A stretch of 61,847 nt of DNA from Proteiniphilum sp. UBA5283 (lineage in GTDB: Bacteria; Bacteroidota; Bacteroidia; Bacteroidales; Dysgonomonadaceae): the NCBI GenBank assembly GCA_002408485.1, contig DHSP01000076.1:12802-74648 (forward strand), given 5' to 3'. The notes beneath the pieces are model-generated. The model was not told where the DNA came from. It did not search any database and saw nothing but the letters and a program-made list of their open reading frames with translations. Positions 47,432-55,663 of this stretch are shown piece by piece (the stretch's first letter is position 1; each line of letters opens with the position of its first letter). A program made the translations under genes and the position numbers.

Positions 47432-49542
47432 ATTTCTACAGTAATTGAAAGTTTATAGTTTCTTTGGGGCATAGGGTAATTAAGCACCACTTCGTAGTCC
47501 TGGTTCAGCAGGTTGTTTATTTCCAATGCCGTTCGCAGATTGATTTTCCGTACCGTAAATTTCTTGCTCACCGTCATATCGTTGGTGTACCAAGGCTGCT
47601 CATACTCGGTGGGGATGTTTGCCGAGCTATGGTATCGTTCGCCCACGTATATAAAACTGTAATTCAACTGCCACGATTTGTAATCGAGGCTTCCCACTAC
47701 CGAACCGTTGTGCCACGGTATGTAGGCTATTTGTCCGCCCCACGTGCTTGCTTGTAAAACAGAGCTTTTGCGTTTGGTAAAATCCTGCGCTTTTTGATAG
47801 GTGTATGTGAGACGAAGATTGAAAAACAGGTCTTTAAGTGGTTCAACGGTCGCCGATGTGGCTACATCCACGCCACGAATCTCCACGTATCCCAAGTTCA
47901 TCATCATCCATCGGTATTGTCCGCTGCCTTTGGGTACGGCTACAATTTTATCGGTAACTTCGTTGTAATAGGCATCGGCTTGAAGTTCCCACTGCTTAAT
48001 GATGTTTTTCTCATGCATTTTTTCGTACCTGAATCCTGCATTATATTGGTGTGTAAACTCCGGCTTTAATTGAATGTTGCCGATATCGGTATAATAAAGG
48101 TCATTAAACGTGGGCATCCTGAAGATGTGCTTGTAGAAAGCCCTGATGTTGAAGTTTTTGCTTTTGAAAGGTTTGTAGGATATAAAGAACGCGGGAGTAA
48201 ACTCTTGTTTATTGGGTGCGGCTTTCGCGTTGTCACCGGCGACGGTGTTTCCCGAACTTATTCGTTCTCGTACAAAAGTTGCCAGCATGCTTCCCTGCAT
48301 TTTCACTTTGCCCAGGTCGGCCGCACTTGCCAAAGCAACGAGCGTGGTAACCCGTTTCGGGAAAACAAAACCGTCCAAATCGGATATGAGTGCATTGTAT
48401 TGCATATCTGCAGATAGCACGGCATCCCATTTGTTGGTAACGTTATATCGGTTTGCCACGGAAAAATAGGTCTCTTGTTGTTTAAACGTGTTGTCGATAA
48501 GCATCAGTGTGGTGTCGGGATTAAGGTAGCGCATATAATCGTAGGCATATTTGGCATTTACCAACAGATCGTATTTTGGTGTAACGCTTTTCTGAAAAAC
48601 ACCTTGCATGAAGAAGCTACGATCCCATTGCCGCTGAGAATTTTTCCACCGGTTATTCACGATAGCTCCGGGTATGCCGCGTTCCGAATCGTAGAAATAG
48701 GTTTTCACTCTCCAATATCCTTTCGGAATTGTTCCGAACACTCCTCCTTCAAACTGGGAGGAAATGATATCGCCATTTTCTCTCACAGCGGTGGTGTCGT
48801 ACATTACCGTGCCGGTATTGGGGAAAATGCGTCGATAACGATACCTGTATTTTCCCGACGAGTTGATATGCTCACCGTTGATGGAAGCACTTAGGTTGTC
48901 ATTGATTTTGTATTCGTATAACAGGGAAGGATTGACCAGGTTGAAAGAACCGCCTTTAACTGAAGTATGCAGGTTGTATCGTTTGTTTCCCTCGAAATGC
49001 GGGGTGCGCGAACGGAGATAAATTGTAGCAGACGATCCGAAATCTTTTCCCGGCTGAAAGATATTGCTTTTTTGTCCGTTGTAAAGCGATATCTCTTCTA
49101 TGTTTTCCAATGAGAATTTACCCAAGTCTATTTGTCCGTTCTGTGCGTTTCCCAACTGAATGCCATCGTAAAAAACCCCCACGTGATGGGTTCCCATACT
49201 TCGTACGTTCACGGTTTTCAGCCCCCCGATGCCACCGTAATCTTTAAGCTGTACACCTGAAAAAAAGCGTATGGCATCAGCAACCGAAAAAGAACTCAGT
49301 TTTTTGAGTTGTTCGCCCGACAGTTTTTGTACGGGAATTACTTCTTTCATCAGAGGACTTCCGTAAACCACAAACTCGTCGAGCTGAAGAAACATCGCCG
49401 TTGAGTCGCTGAAAGATTGAGGGTGATCGGTCTTTGCCGCTGGCTGCTGCCGGTTATCCAAGCTGCTTTGACCATATAAGTTTGCTGTCATGATCAGCAA
49501 ACCGATAACAGCCAAACGTGTGGGTTTCTTACATAGATTCAT
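47428..49542 (-). CDS. btuB: TonB-dependent cobalamin receptor BtuB (copy 1)
   Basis: 704 residues with a signal peptide (cut after LYGQ). A plug domain (about 50-165) contains DAIRFFSGVQLKDYGGIGG and VNVRSMGTHHVGVFYDGIQL, followed by a 22-strand type barrel ending in an aromatic-poor but typical final strand (YKLSITVEI). It imports vitamin B12 using TonB energy. The cobalamin riboswitch directly upstream fixes the substrate. It is homologous over its length to the receptor at 53629 but clearly diverged, unlike their near-identical riboswitches. Confidence 0.93.
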   Translation of the reverse strand: MNLCKKPTRLAVIGLLIMTANLYGQSSLDNRQQPAAKTDHPQSFSDSTAMFLQLDEFVVYGSPLMKEVIPVQKLSGEQLKKLSSFSVADAIRFFSGVQLKDYGGIGGLKTVNVRSMGTHHVGVFYDGIQLGNAQNGQIDLGKFSLENIEEISLYNGQKSNIFQPGKDFGSSATIYLRSRTPHFEGNKRYNLHTSVKGGSFNLVNPSLLYEYKINDNLSASINGEHINSSGKYRYRYRRIFPNTGTVMYDTTAVRENGDIISSQFEGGVFGTIPKGYWRVKTYFYDSERGIPGAIVNNRWKNSQRQWDRSFFMQGVFQKSVTPKYDLLVNAKYAYDYMRYLNPDTTLMLIDNTFKQQETYFSVANRYNVTNKWDAVLSADMQYNALISDLDGFVFPKRVTTLVALASAADLGKVKMQGSMLATFVRERISSGNTVAGDNAKAAPNKQEFTPAFFISYKPFKSKNFNIRAFYKHIFRMPTFNDLYYTDIGNIQLKPEFTHQYNAGFRYEKMHEKNIIKQWELQADAYYNEVTDKIVAVPKGSGQYRWMMMNLGYVEIRGVDVATSATVEPLKDLFFNLRLTYTYQKAQDFTKRKSSVLQASTWGGQIAYIPWHNGSVVGSLDYKSWQLNYSFIYVGERYHSSANIPTEYEQPWYTNDMTVSKKFTVRKINLRTALEINNLLNQDYEVVLNYPMPQRNYKLSITVEI

Positions 49543-49715
49543 TTTACCGAAAATTATGCTTCCGGAAAGTGAGAGGTATTGAGTAAAATTAACGCACGTA
49601 TGAAGTGGTTCTTTGTAAAAGTAGAGTGACCAAAATAATAAAATAGAAAAAACTGCCGTGGTGCGCGTTTTAGTACTTCAAGCTCCAATTCCCCGAAAGC
49701 TATGAAACATTTTTA

Positions 49716-49903
49716 TTTTGGCAGGTCTTCTGACTTACTCCCGTGTCTGAACGCCTTCCCGTACCCGTTACAGGGACAGTGGCAATTGAGGTAATTGTTC
49801 AGCACATAAGCGGAGCTTACAGCAGCGGGTCTGTTCAGGATTTACACCTGATTCCCTTTTCATTATTCACCACGAAGAATGTAGGTGGCGAATAACACCA
49901 AAA
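49716..49903 (-). ncRNA. Cobalamin riboswitch R1, controlling btuB1
   Basis: Read on the minus strand it has the class hallmarks in order: GGGAATCAGGTG, CCCGCTGCTGTAAGCTC, the B12 box GCCACTG, GGGAAGGCG, and GAGTAAGTCAGAAGACCTGCC. P1 closes as TTTTGG with CCAAAA. P2/P3-type arms pair at TATTCGCCAC/GTGGTGAATA. Positions 49718-49860 are 141/143 identical to riboswitch R3. The leader to the btuB1 ATG is about 173 bases and contains CTTTCGGGG, shared with the other two. Confidence 0.96.
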
Positions 49904-49913
49904 TGTGAAGTTA

Positions 49914-49921
49914 CAAAGGTA
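49914..49921 (-). promoter_or_regulatory. Bacteroidota -7 promoter element before riboswitch R1
   Basis: Minus-strand TACCTTTG, 11 bases before the aptamer; the identical octamer precedes R2 and R3. Confidence 0.65.
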
Positions 49922-50128
49922 GAAAAGATATTTTACAATTCGACATTTTTTTAGATTAAAGATGTTAACATTAATTTACTCCAACTGTAACTATCTCCAG
50001 TTATTATTTCAACTTGACTACTTATGAAGGTGTGGCGAACGAGGTGAATCCAAAAACAGGTCCCGGATTCATTTTTCGATCAATGTATATCCAAAAAGAC
50101 ATTTCGGAAGTTTAAAATGACTTTGGAA

Positions 50129-50169
50129 TTTTCCAAAAAGTAAAATTAATATTTTTATTTTTTGGAAAA
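50129..50169. repeat. 11-bp inverted repeat in the R1-R2 intergenic region
   Basis: TTTTCCAAAAA (50129-50139) and TTTTTGGAAAA (50159-50169) are exact inverses 19 bases apart. It lies 110 bases upstream of the nrdD promoter. It could be an operator or a terminator remnant. Otherwise the 49922-50278 stretch is AT-rich and shows no gene I can support. Confidence 0.6.
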
Positions 50170-50278
50170 GTTTTCCCGTATAAAACATTTAACTCAGAAA
50201 TACAGATAGATATGATAATTTATTGTGTTTGTTAATAACTTTATTTGCAAATAAATTGTAGTAAAAAAAATAAATAAT

Positions 50279-50286
50279 TACCTTTG
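50279..50286 (+). promoter_or_regulatory. Bacteroidota promoter before riboswitch R2
   Basis: TACCTTTG (-7) with TTG at 50256-50258 about 20 bases upstream as a -33 element. Confidence 0.65.
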
Positions 50287-50291
50287 TTGTT

Positions 50292-50511
50292 CATTTGGTT
50301 TTTTATTCACGCAACCACCATACGCCGCGAATAAGATTAAAAGGGAATGCCGTGCAAGTCGGCAACAGTTCCCGCTGCTGTAAGCTCTTTTTGAATAAGC
50401 TTCGTGCACTACTCATCACCACTGGCAATTCACAGCTCTCAATGTGGGAGCTTTCTAACAAAGCCGGGAAGGACGCGCGAAGAAGGAGTAAGTCAGAAGA
50501 CCTGCCAGATG
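50292..50511 (+). ncRNA. Cobalamin riboswitch R2, controlling nrdDG
   Basis: Contains GGGAATGCCGTGCAAGTCGG, CCCGCTGCTGTAAGCTC, the variant B12 box ACCACTGG, GCCGGGAAGGACGCG and GAGTAAGTCAGAAGACCTGCC. P1 closes as CATTTGG with CCAGATG. It is longer than R1 and R3 because of an added stem (CAGCTCTCAATGTGGGAGCT). The 172-base leader to nrdD holds an 8-bp hairpin (50597-50616) and the shared CTTTCGGG motif at 50531. Confidence 0.96.
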
Positions 50512-50683
50512 TGTTTGCACTTTTTGATCTCTTTCGGGTAAAAGGAGAATCGAAAATAGAGACAATGCTGCCTTTATATTTCTTGTAGTCCGGTCAATTG
50601 CCTTCCAAAAGGCAATCCTGTTCCCGAATCGAAAAGTGTGCCCCTATTGATCTGTGTGTATAATATTAAAAAAATATCATCGT

Positions 50684-52801
50684 ATGGGAAATAAGGAAAT
50701 TCAGATTGTGAAGCGGGACGGAAAACAGGTTCCCTTCTCCATCAAGAAGATTGAAAACGCCATTGCCAAAGCATTTCTGTCGGTCGGCACGTTTGCTACC
50801 GAAGATGACTTCATCTCTATTCTTTCTCGCCTTCACATCTCCGATGGCATGACGGTGGAAGAGATCCAGAACCAGGTTGAGACAGCATTAATGGCAGAAA
50901 GATACTTTGCCGTGGCCAAGTCGTATATGCTCTACCGGCAGAAGCATGCCGAGACGAGGGAGGTCCGCAACAAGATGAACTTCCTGATCAACTACTGTGA
51001 GGCACAGAATGCGGCGACCGGGAGCAAATATGACGCGAATGCCAACGTGGAGAAGAAAAATATTGCCACGCTTATTGGGGAGCTACCCAAGAAAAACTTT
51101 ATCGACCTCAACCGCAAGTTAATCACGGACCGCATGAAGGAGATGTATGGCAAAGAGCTGTCAGACAAGTATATGGATCTTCTGAACAAGCATTTCATCT
51201 ACAAGAATGATGAGACCAGCCTGGCCAACTATTGTGCCAGCATCACCATGTACCCCTGGCTGCTCAACGGCACTCTTTCCATCGGCGGTAACTCCACCCC
51301 ACCCACCAACCTGAAGTCGTTTTGCGGCGGATTCATCAATATGGTGTTCATGGTGTCGAGCATGTTGAGCGGCGCCTGCGCCACACCCGAATTTCTGATG
51401 TACCTCGATTATTTTGTCCGCAGAGAGTATGGAGACAACTATTACAGGCGGAGCCGGGAGGTGGTTGATCTCTCCTTGCGGAAGCGAGACATCGACAAGG
51501 TGATTACCGACTGTTTTGAGCAGATCGTCTACTCCATCAACCAACCCACCGGTGCGCGCAACTTCCAGGCAGTCTTTTGGAATATATCCTATTACGACCG
51601 GTATTACTTCGAGAGCCTGTTCGGTGAGTTTCTGTTCCCCGACGGAACTCGCCCCGTCTGGGAATCGGTCAGCTGGCTGCAGAAACGATTTATGAAGTGG
51701 TTTAACCACGAGCGTACCAAAACGGTGCTAACCTTTCCGGTGGAGACGATGGCGCTGCTCTCGAAAGATGGCGACCTGATGGACCCGGAGTACGCAGACT
51801 TCACCGCCGGGATGTATGCCGAGGGACACTCCTTCTTCACTTATATGAGCGACAATGCCGATTCGCTGGCCAGCTGCTGCCGTCTGCGCAATGAGATACA
51901 GGACAACGGATTCAGCTATACGCTGGGCGCGGGGGGTGTTTCCACCGGTTCCAAAAGCGTGCTGACCATCAATCTGAACCGCTGTATCCAGTTTGCAACA
52001 CGCTCAGGCGAGCCCTACGCACGCTTTCTTGAAGAGGTGGTGGACCTGGTACACAAGGCACAGATCGCATACAATGAGAATCTGAAGATGTTTCACAGGA
52101 AAGGAATGTTGCCTCTTTTTGATGCGGGCTACATCAACATGGATCGTCAATACCTGACCATCGGAGTGAACGGGCTGGTGGAGGCTGCCGAATCGCTGGG
52201 AATCAAGATCAATCCCAATCCCCACTACGTGGCTTTTGTGCAGGAGATCCTGGGCATTATCGAGCGGTATAATAAAAAATACCGATCGAAAGAACTGATG
52301 TTCAATTGTGAGATGATCCCGGCAGAAAACGTGGGTGTGAAGCATGCCAAATGGGATAAGGAGGATGGATACCAGGTGTCACGCGACTGTTACAACAGTT
52401 ATTTTTATCGGGTGGAAGACTCGTCGCTGAACGTGATCGATAAATTTCGTCTGCATGGGCGGGATTACATTGCTCACCTGACCGGCGGATCGGCTTTGCA
52501 CATGAACCTGGAGGAGCATCTCTCCCGGACGCAGTATCGCCATCTCTTGCGTGTGGCTGCCCTGGAAGGGTGCAACTATTTCACCTTCAACATTCCCAAT
52601 ACCGTGTGTAACACTTGCGGCACCATCGACAAACGTTACCTGACCCATTGCCCGGAATGTGGGTCGGAGAATGTGGATTACCTCACCCGTGTGATCGGAT
52701 ATATGAAACGGGTAAGCAATTTCTCACTCCCCCGCCAGCAGGAAGCGGCTTCCCGTTATTACGGCAAACCGGAGAAAGAGAGGGAGTTGTTGTCATGCTG
52801 A
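50684..52801 (+). CDS. nrdD: Anaerobic ribonucleoside-triphosphate reductase (class III)
   Basis: 705 residues. It reduces NTPs to dNTPs in the absence of oxygen with a glycyl radical and needs no B12. An ATP-cone regulatory domain occupies about residues 3-93 (IVKRDGKQVPFSIKKIENAI). The C-terminal end has a four-Cys zinc site (NTCGTIDKRYLTHCPECGS) followed by the radical loop RVIGYM with Gly672. The start is ATG 50684; the frame extends 10 codons upstream without support. Control by a cobalamin riboswitch implies expression when B12 is scarce. Confidence 0.96.
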   Translation: MGNKEIQIVKRDGKQVPFSIKKIENAIAKAFLSVGTFATEDDFISILSRLHISDGMTVEEIQNQVETALMAERYFAVAKSYMLYRQKHAETREVRNKMNFLINYCEAQNAATGSKYDANANVEKKNIATLIGELPKKNFIDLNRKLITDRMKEMYGKELSDKYMDLLNKHFIYKNDETSLANYCASITMYPWLLNGTLSIGGNSTPPTNLKSFCGGFINMVFMVSSMLSGACATPEFLMYLDYFVRREYGDNYYRRSREVVDLSLRKRDIDKVITDCFEQIVYSINQPTGARNFQAVFWNISYYDRYYFESLFGEFLFPDGTRPVWESVSWLQKRFMKWFNHERTKTVLTFPVETMALLSKDGDLMDPEYADFTAGMYAEGHSFFTYMSDNADSLASCCRLRNEIQDNGFSYTLGAGGVSTGSKSVLTINLNRCIQFATRSGEPYARFLEEVVDLVHKAQIAYNENLKMFHRKGMLPLFDAGYINMDRQYLTIGVNGLVEAAESLGIKINPNPHYVAFVQEILGIIERYNKKYRSKELMFNCEMIPAENVGVKHAKWDKEDGYQVSRDCYNSYFYRVEDSSLNVIDKFRLHGRDYIAHLTGGSALHMNLEEHLSRTQYRHLLRVAALEGCNYFTFNIPNTVCNTCGTIDKRYLTHCPECGSENVDYLTRVIGYMKRVSNFSLPRQQEAASRYYGKPEKERELLSC

Positions 52802-53256
52802 GGTTTGTGGATTACGATATCTTGTTTCAGGAGATCCCCGATGAGGTAACCCTGGCGATCAACCTGTCGGGATGTCCCTACCGATGTAAGGGGTGTCACA
52901 GTCCCCAGCTGCAAACCGATATCGGGGAGGAACTGAACGAAACCTCTCTTGCTCAGCTACTCGGGCGGTATGGAGAAGCCGTCACCTGCCTCTGCTTCAT
53001 GGGGGGGGATGCAGATCCGGAAGGTGTCTGCCGACTGGCAACCTATGTTCGGAAGTACCGTACAGGAGCCATTCATACCGCTTGGTACTCCGGCAGCAAT
53101 CAGTTATATGATACGGCCCGTTTCTGTTTTGATTATGTGAAAATCGGTCCCTACATCGAGGTATTGGGTGGACTGGACCGGCGAGGCAGCAACCAGCGGT
53201 TGTACCGCCTCCAAGAAGGCCGTCTCACTGATATCACCGATCGGCTGCAGCGATAA
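52795..53256 (+). CDS. nrdG: Anaerobic ribonucleotide reductase activating protein
   Basis: 153 residues. A radical SAM enzyme that installs the glycyl radical on NrdD. The iron-sulfur ligands are Cys27, Cys31 and Cys34 in SGCPYRCKGCHS, followed by LCFMGGDADPEGV. Its ATG lies inside the last codons of nrdD (7-base overlap), so translation is coupled. Confidence 0.95.
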   Translation: MLRFVDYDILFQEIPDEVTLAINLSGCPYRCKGCHSPQLQTDIGEELNETSLAQLLGRYGEAVTCLCFMGGDADPEGVCRLATYVRKYRTGAIHTAWYSGSNQLYDTARFCFDYVKIGPYIEVLGGLDRRGSNQRLYRLQEGRLTDITDRLQR

Positions 53257-53304
53257 TATTTGTATGCAGGAAAGAAAAAACTCATGTGATTCCATTTTTT
53301 TTCG

Positions 53305-53312
53305 TACCTTTG
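53305..53312 (+). promoter_or_regulatory. Bacteroidota -7 promoter element before riboswitch R3
   Basis: TACCTTTG, 11 bases before the aptamer, the same spacing as at R1. Confidence 0.65.
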
Positions 53313-53322
53313 CTGTCAGAAA

Positions 53323-53508
53323 ATTGGTGTAACGTGTTTCATTCTTAATCCTGGGCACGTTATGAAAAGGGAATCAGGTGTAAATCCTGAACAGACCCGC
53401 TGCTGTAAGCTCCGCTTATGTGCCGAACAACTACCTCAATTGCCACTGTCCCTGTAACGGGTACGGGAAGGCGTTCAGACACGGGAGTAAGTCAGAAGAC
53501 CTGCCAAT
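53323..53508 (+). ncRNA. Cobalamin riboswitch R3, controlling btuB2
   Basis: Same hallmarks as R1 in the same order, with B12 box GCCACTG. P1 closes as ATTGG with CCAAT, and the outer arm pairs TAACGTG (53330-53336) with CACGTTA (53356-53362). These stems differ in sequence from R1 but keep their pairing. From 53365 to 53507 only two bases differ from R1. The leader to the btuB2 ATG is 120 bases and includes CTTTCGGGG at 53531. Confidence 0.96.
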
Positions 53509-53628
53509 AATTTACAGAACAGTTACATGGCTTTCGGGGATTAAAGCTTGAAAACGACACGCAACAGAATCATTTTTTTTTACGTGTTTCATTTTCATCA
53601 GGCTTTACCGGAATAAAATTCGGTATCG

Positions 53629-55650
53629 ATGAGGTTATTTTTACAATCACTCTTTTTATGGGGTTGTGCGGCATTATGTACACCGGCTGCAACCCCTGCA
53701 CAGTCGGTTTCCGACACCATCGGACTACCCGAGGTAATCGTCATCGAGCGTTTCACCGACCGGAAGATTCAATCCACGGCACCTCGGAACATCTTTACCG
53801 GGGAACAGATTGGACAGCTCAACGCCCTGCAGCTCTCCGATGTGGTGAAGCACCTGCCAGGTGTAACCATCCGTGATTACGGCGGTATCGGGGGACTGAA
53901 GACCATCTCGGTGCGGAGCCTGGGAGCACACCACACGGTGGTGAGTTACAACGGCATTGTCCTCTCCGATCAGCAGACGGGGCAGATCGACATCGGCCGT
54001 TTTTCGCTCGATAACGTAGAGCTCCTGACGCTGCACAACGGACAGGATGACCGCATCTTCAGGCCAGCACGTACTTTTTCCGCCGCATCGGCACTGGAGA
54101 TCACCACCGCAGCTCCCCACTTTGCCGGCAACGAGAGAATGAATGGCAAAACTACCCTACGAGGCGGCTCTTTCGGACTCTTCAACCCCTCGTTTTTGGT
54201 CAACAGCCGCCTCTCAGGGCGTGTGACGGCCTCCCTCAGCAGTGAATGGATGCGATCACGTGGCAACTATCCCTATTTGCTGCGTTACGGCGCCTCCGCA
54301 GGAGACAGTGCCTCGCGTGAGCGGCGCATCAACGGCGATGTGGAAAATCTGCGACTGGAATCGTCGCTGCATGCACAATTCTCAGACCGTAGCCGGGGCG
54401 ATCTACGTCTCTATTACTACACCTCGGAGCGAGGACTGCCAGGTGCCACCATTTTTTACAACACGCTCCACAATGCCGGTCAGCGCCTGTGGGACCGTAA
54501 CTTCTTCCTGCAAGGACATTACCAACATGCTTTTTCCCGCAAATGGGAGATGCAGACAGACGGCAAATACCAGCAGAGTTACCTTCGCTACCTCGACCCT
54601 ACCTATCTGGGTGCAGAGGGTAAGGTGGAGGATATTTTTACCCAGCATGAGCATTACGGCTCACTGTCTGTCCTCTACCGGGCTTTTCCCAACCTCTCAT
54701 TCTCCATTTCGGGCGACCTGATATCGGCAACAATGCATGCCAACCGGCAGGGATTTGTCACCCCCACCCGGCTCACCTCCTACACGATGGTGGCTGCCAG
54801 GTGGGTGAATGAACAGCTGCTGGCCACCGCCAGCCTTCTTCGCACCCAGACCTTTGAGTCTGCAGAAAATGGAACGGCAGGCACAAACCGCAACCGTCTC
54901 TCCCCCTACCTCAGTGCATCCTTCAAGCCCTTTCAGAACCACGATCTGCGCCTGCGGGCCTTTTATAAGAAAAGCTTCCGGCTCCCCACCTTCAATGATC
55001 TCTACTACCCGCAGGTGGGGACGCGCAAGCTGTTGCCGGAAGATGCGGAACAATATAATATCGGAGTCACCTACGGCAATTCTACCGGGAATCACATGCC
55101 ACAGGTGACGGTTACGGCCGATGCCTATCACAACCGGGTGGAGAACAAGATCGTGGCCTTTCCCACCGGTAACCTACACCAGTGGGCCATGATCAACGTG
55201 GGCAAGGTGATCATCAATGGAGCCGATTTTTCGCTGGAGAGCGAAACGGCAATGACAGAGAAGATGGTGTTGCACGCCGGCGCCAGCTACACCTGGCAGC
55301 GAGCTGCCGACCGTACCGACCGACAGCAGGTCAACTACGGACACCAGCTCCCTTACACTCCCCGTCATTCGGGGGCAGCCCGTGCAGCGCTGGAATTTTA
55401 CCGGATGCAGCTATCCTACACGCTGATCTGGTCGGGTTCGCGTTACAGTAACGGCTACAACGATACAGCCTACCGTATGAAAGGATATGCCGATCACAGC
55501 ATCTCCCTTCAGAAAGAGTTTTCAACCCACCTGGGGAGGCTTGTGCTTGTTGGCGAGGTGCTGAACCTCATCGGCAGGAACTACGAGATTGTACGGAACT
55601 ACCCCATGCCGGGCCGTTCCTACAGAGGAACGCTTATCATTCACTTTTAA
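53629..55650 (+). CDS. btuB: TonB-dependent cobalamin receptor BtuB (copy 2)
   Basis: 673 residues with a signal peptide (cut near ATPAQ). The plug has DVVKHLPGVTIRDYGGIGG and ISVRSLGAHHTVVSYNGIVL, and the barrel contains FRLPTFNDLYYPQVGTRKL and ends YRGTLIIHF. It aligns along its length with the receptor at 47428 but is visibly diverged and slightly shorter. Its codons look richer in G and C than those of the btuB1 unit, suggesting a separate history. Its own near-copy of the cobalamin riboswitch controls it. Confidence 0.93.
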   Translation: MRLFLQSLFLWGCAALCTPAATPAQSVSDTIGLPEVIVIERFTDRKIQSTAPRNIFTGEQIGQLNALQLSDVVKHLPGVTIRDYGGIGGLKTISVRSLGAHHTVVSYNGIVLSDQQTGQIDIGRFSLDNVELLTLHNGQDDRIFRPARTFSAASALEITTAAPHFAGNERMNGKTTLRGGSFGLFNPSFLVNSRLSGRVTASLSSEWMRSRGNYPYLLRYGASAGDSASRERRINGDVENLRLESSLHAQFSDRSRGDLRLYYYTSERGLPGATIFYNTLHNAGQRLWDRNFFLQGHYQHAFSRKWEMQTDGKYQQSYLRYLDPTYLGAEGKVEDIFTQHEHYGSLSVLYRAFPNLSFSISGDLISATMHANRQGFVTPTRLTSYTMVAARWVNEQLLATASLLRTQTFESAENGTAGTNRNRLSPYLSASFKPFQNHDLRLRAFYKKSFRLPTFNDLYYPQVGTRKLLPEDAEQYNIGVTYGNSTGNHMPQVTVTADAYHNRVENKIVAFPTGNLHQWAMINVGKVIINGADFSLESETAMTEKMVLHAGASYTWQRAADRTDRQQVNYGHQLPYTPRHSGAARAALEFYRMQLSYTLIWSGSRYSNGYNDTAYRMKGYADHSISLQKEFSTHLGRLVLVGEVLNLIGRNYEIVRNYPMPGRSYRGTLIIHF

Positions 55651-55663
55651 ATAATTCTATGCA

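Larger units (their letters stand above)
49718..53507. repeat. 143-bp inverted repeats (R1 and R3) flanking nrdDG
   Basis: 49718-49860 (minus) and 53365-53507 (plus) are inverted copies with 141 of 143 bases identical. The differences are two C/T changes eight bases apart, between TATGTG and TACCTC. Weaker similarity continues about 45 bases past each aptamer. The enclosed 3.5 kb holds both outer promoters, riboswitch R2, nrdD and nrdG. Confidence 0.95.

Noticed and set aside
49975..50115. 46-codon open stretch without a start in the R1-R2 gap (reads TTYEGVANEVNPKTGPG)
   Set aside because: No start codon, bounded by stops on both sides and no recognised similarity; could be a relic but support is too thin.
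50295..50588. Plus-strand open frame of 97 codons upstream of nrdD
   Set aside because: It coincides with the cobalamin aptamer R2 and its leader; the RNA signature explains the sequence.
49718..53507. Inverted repeats around nrdDG as the ends of a transposon
   Set aside because: The repeats are complete riboswitch cores in functional positions, no transposase lies between them, and no target duplication is seen.
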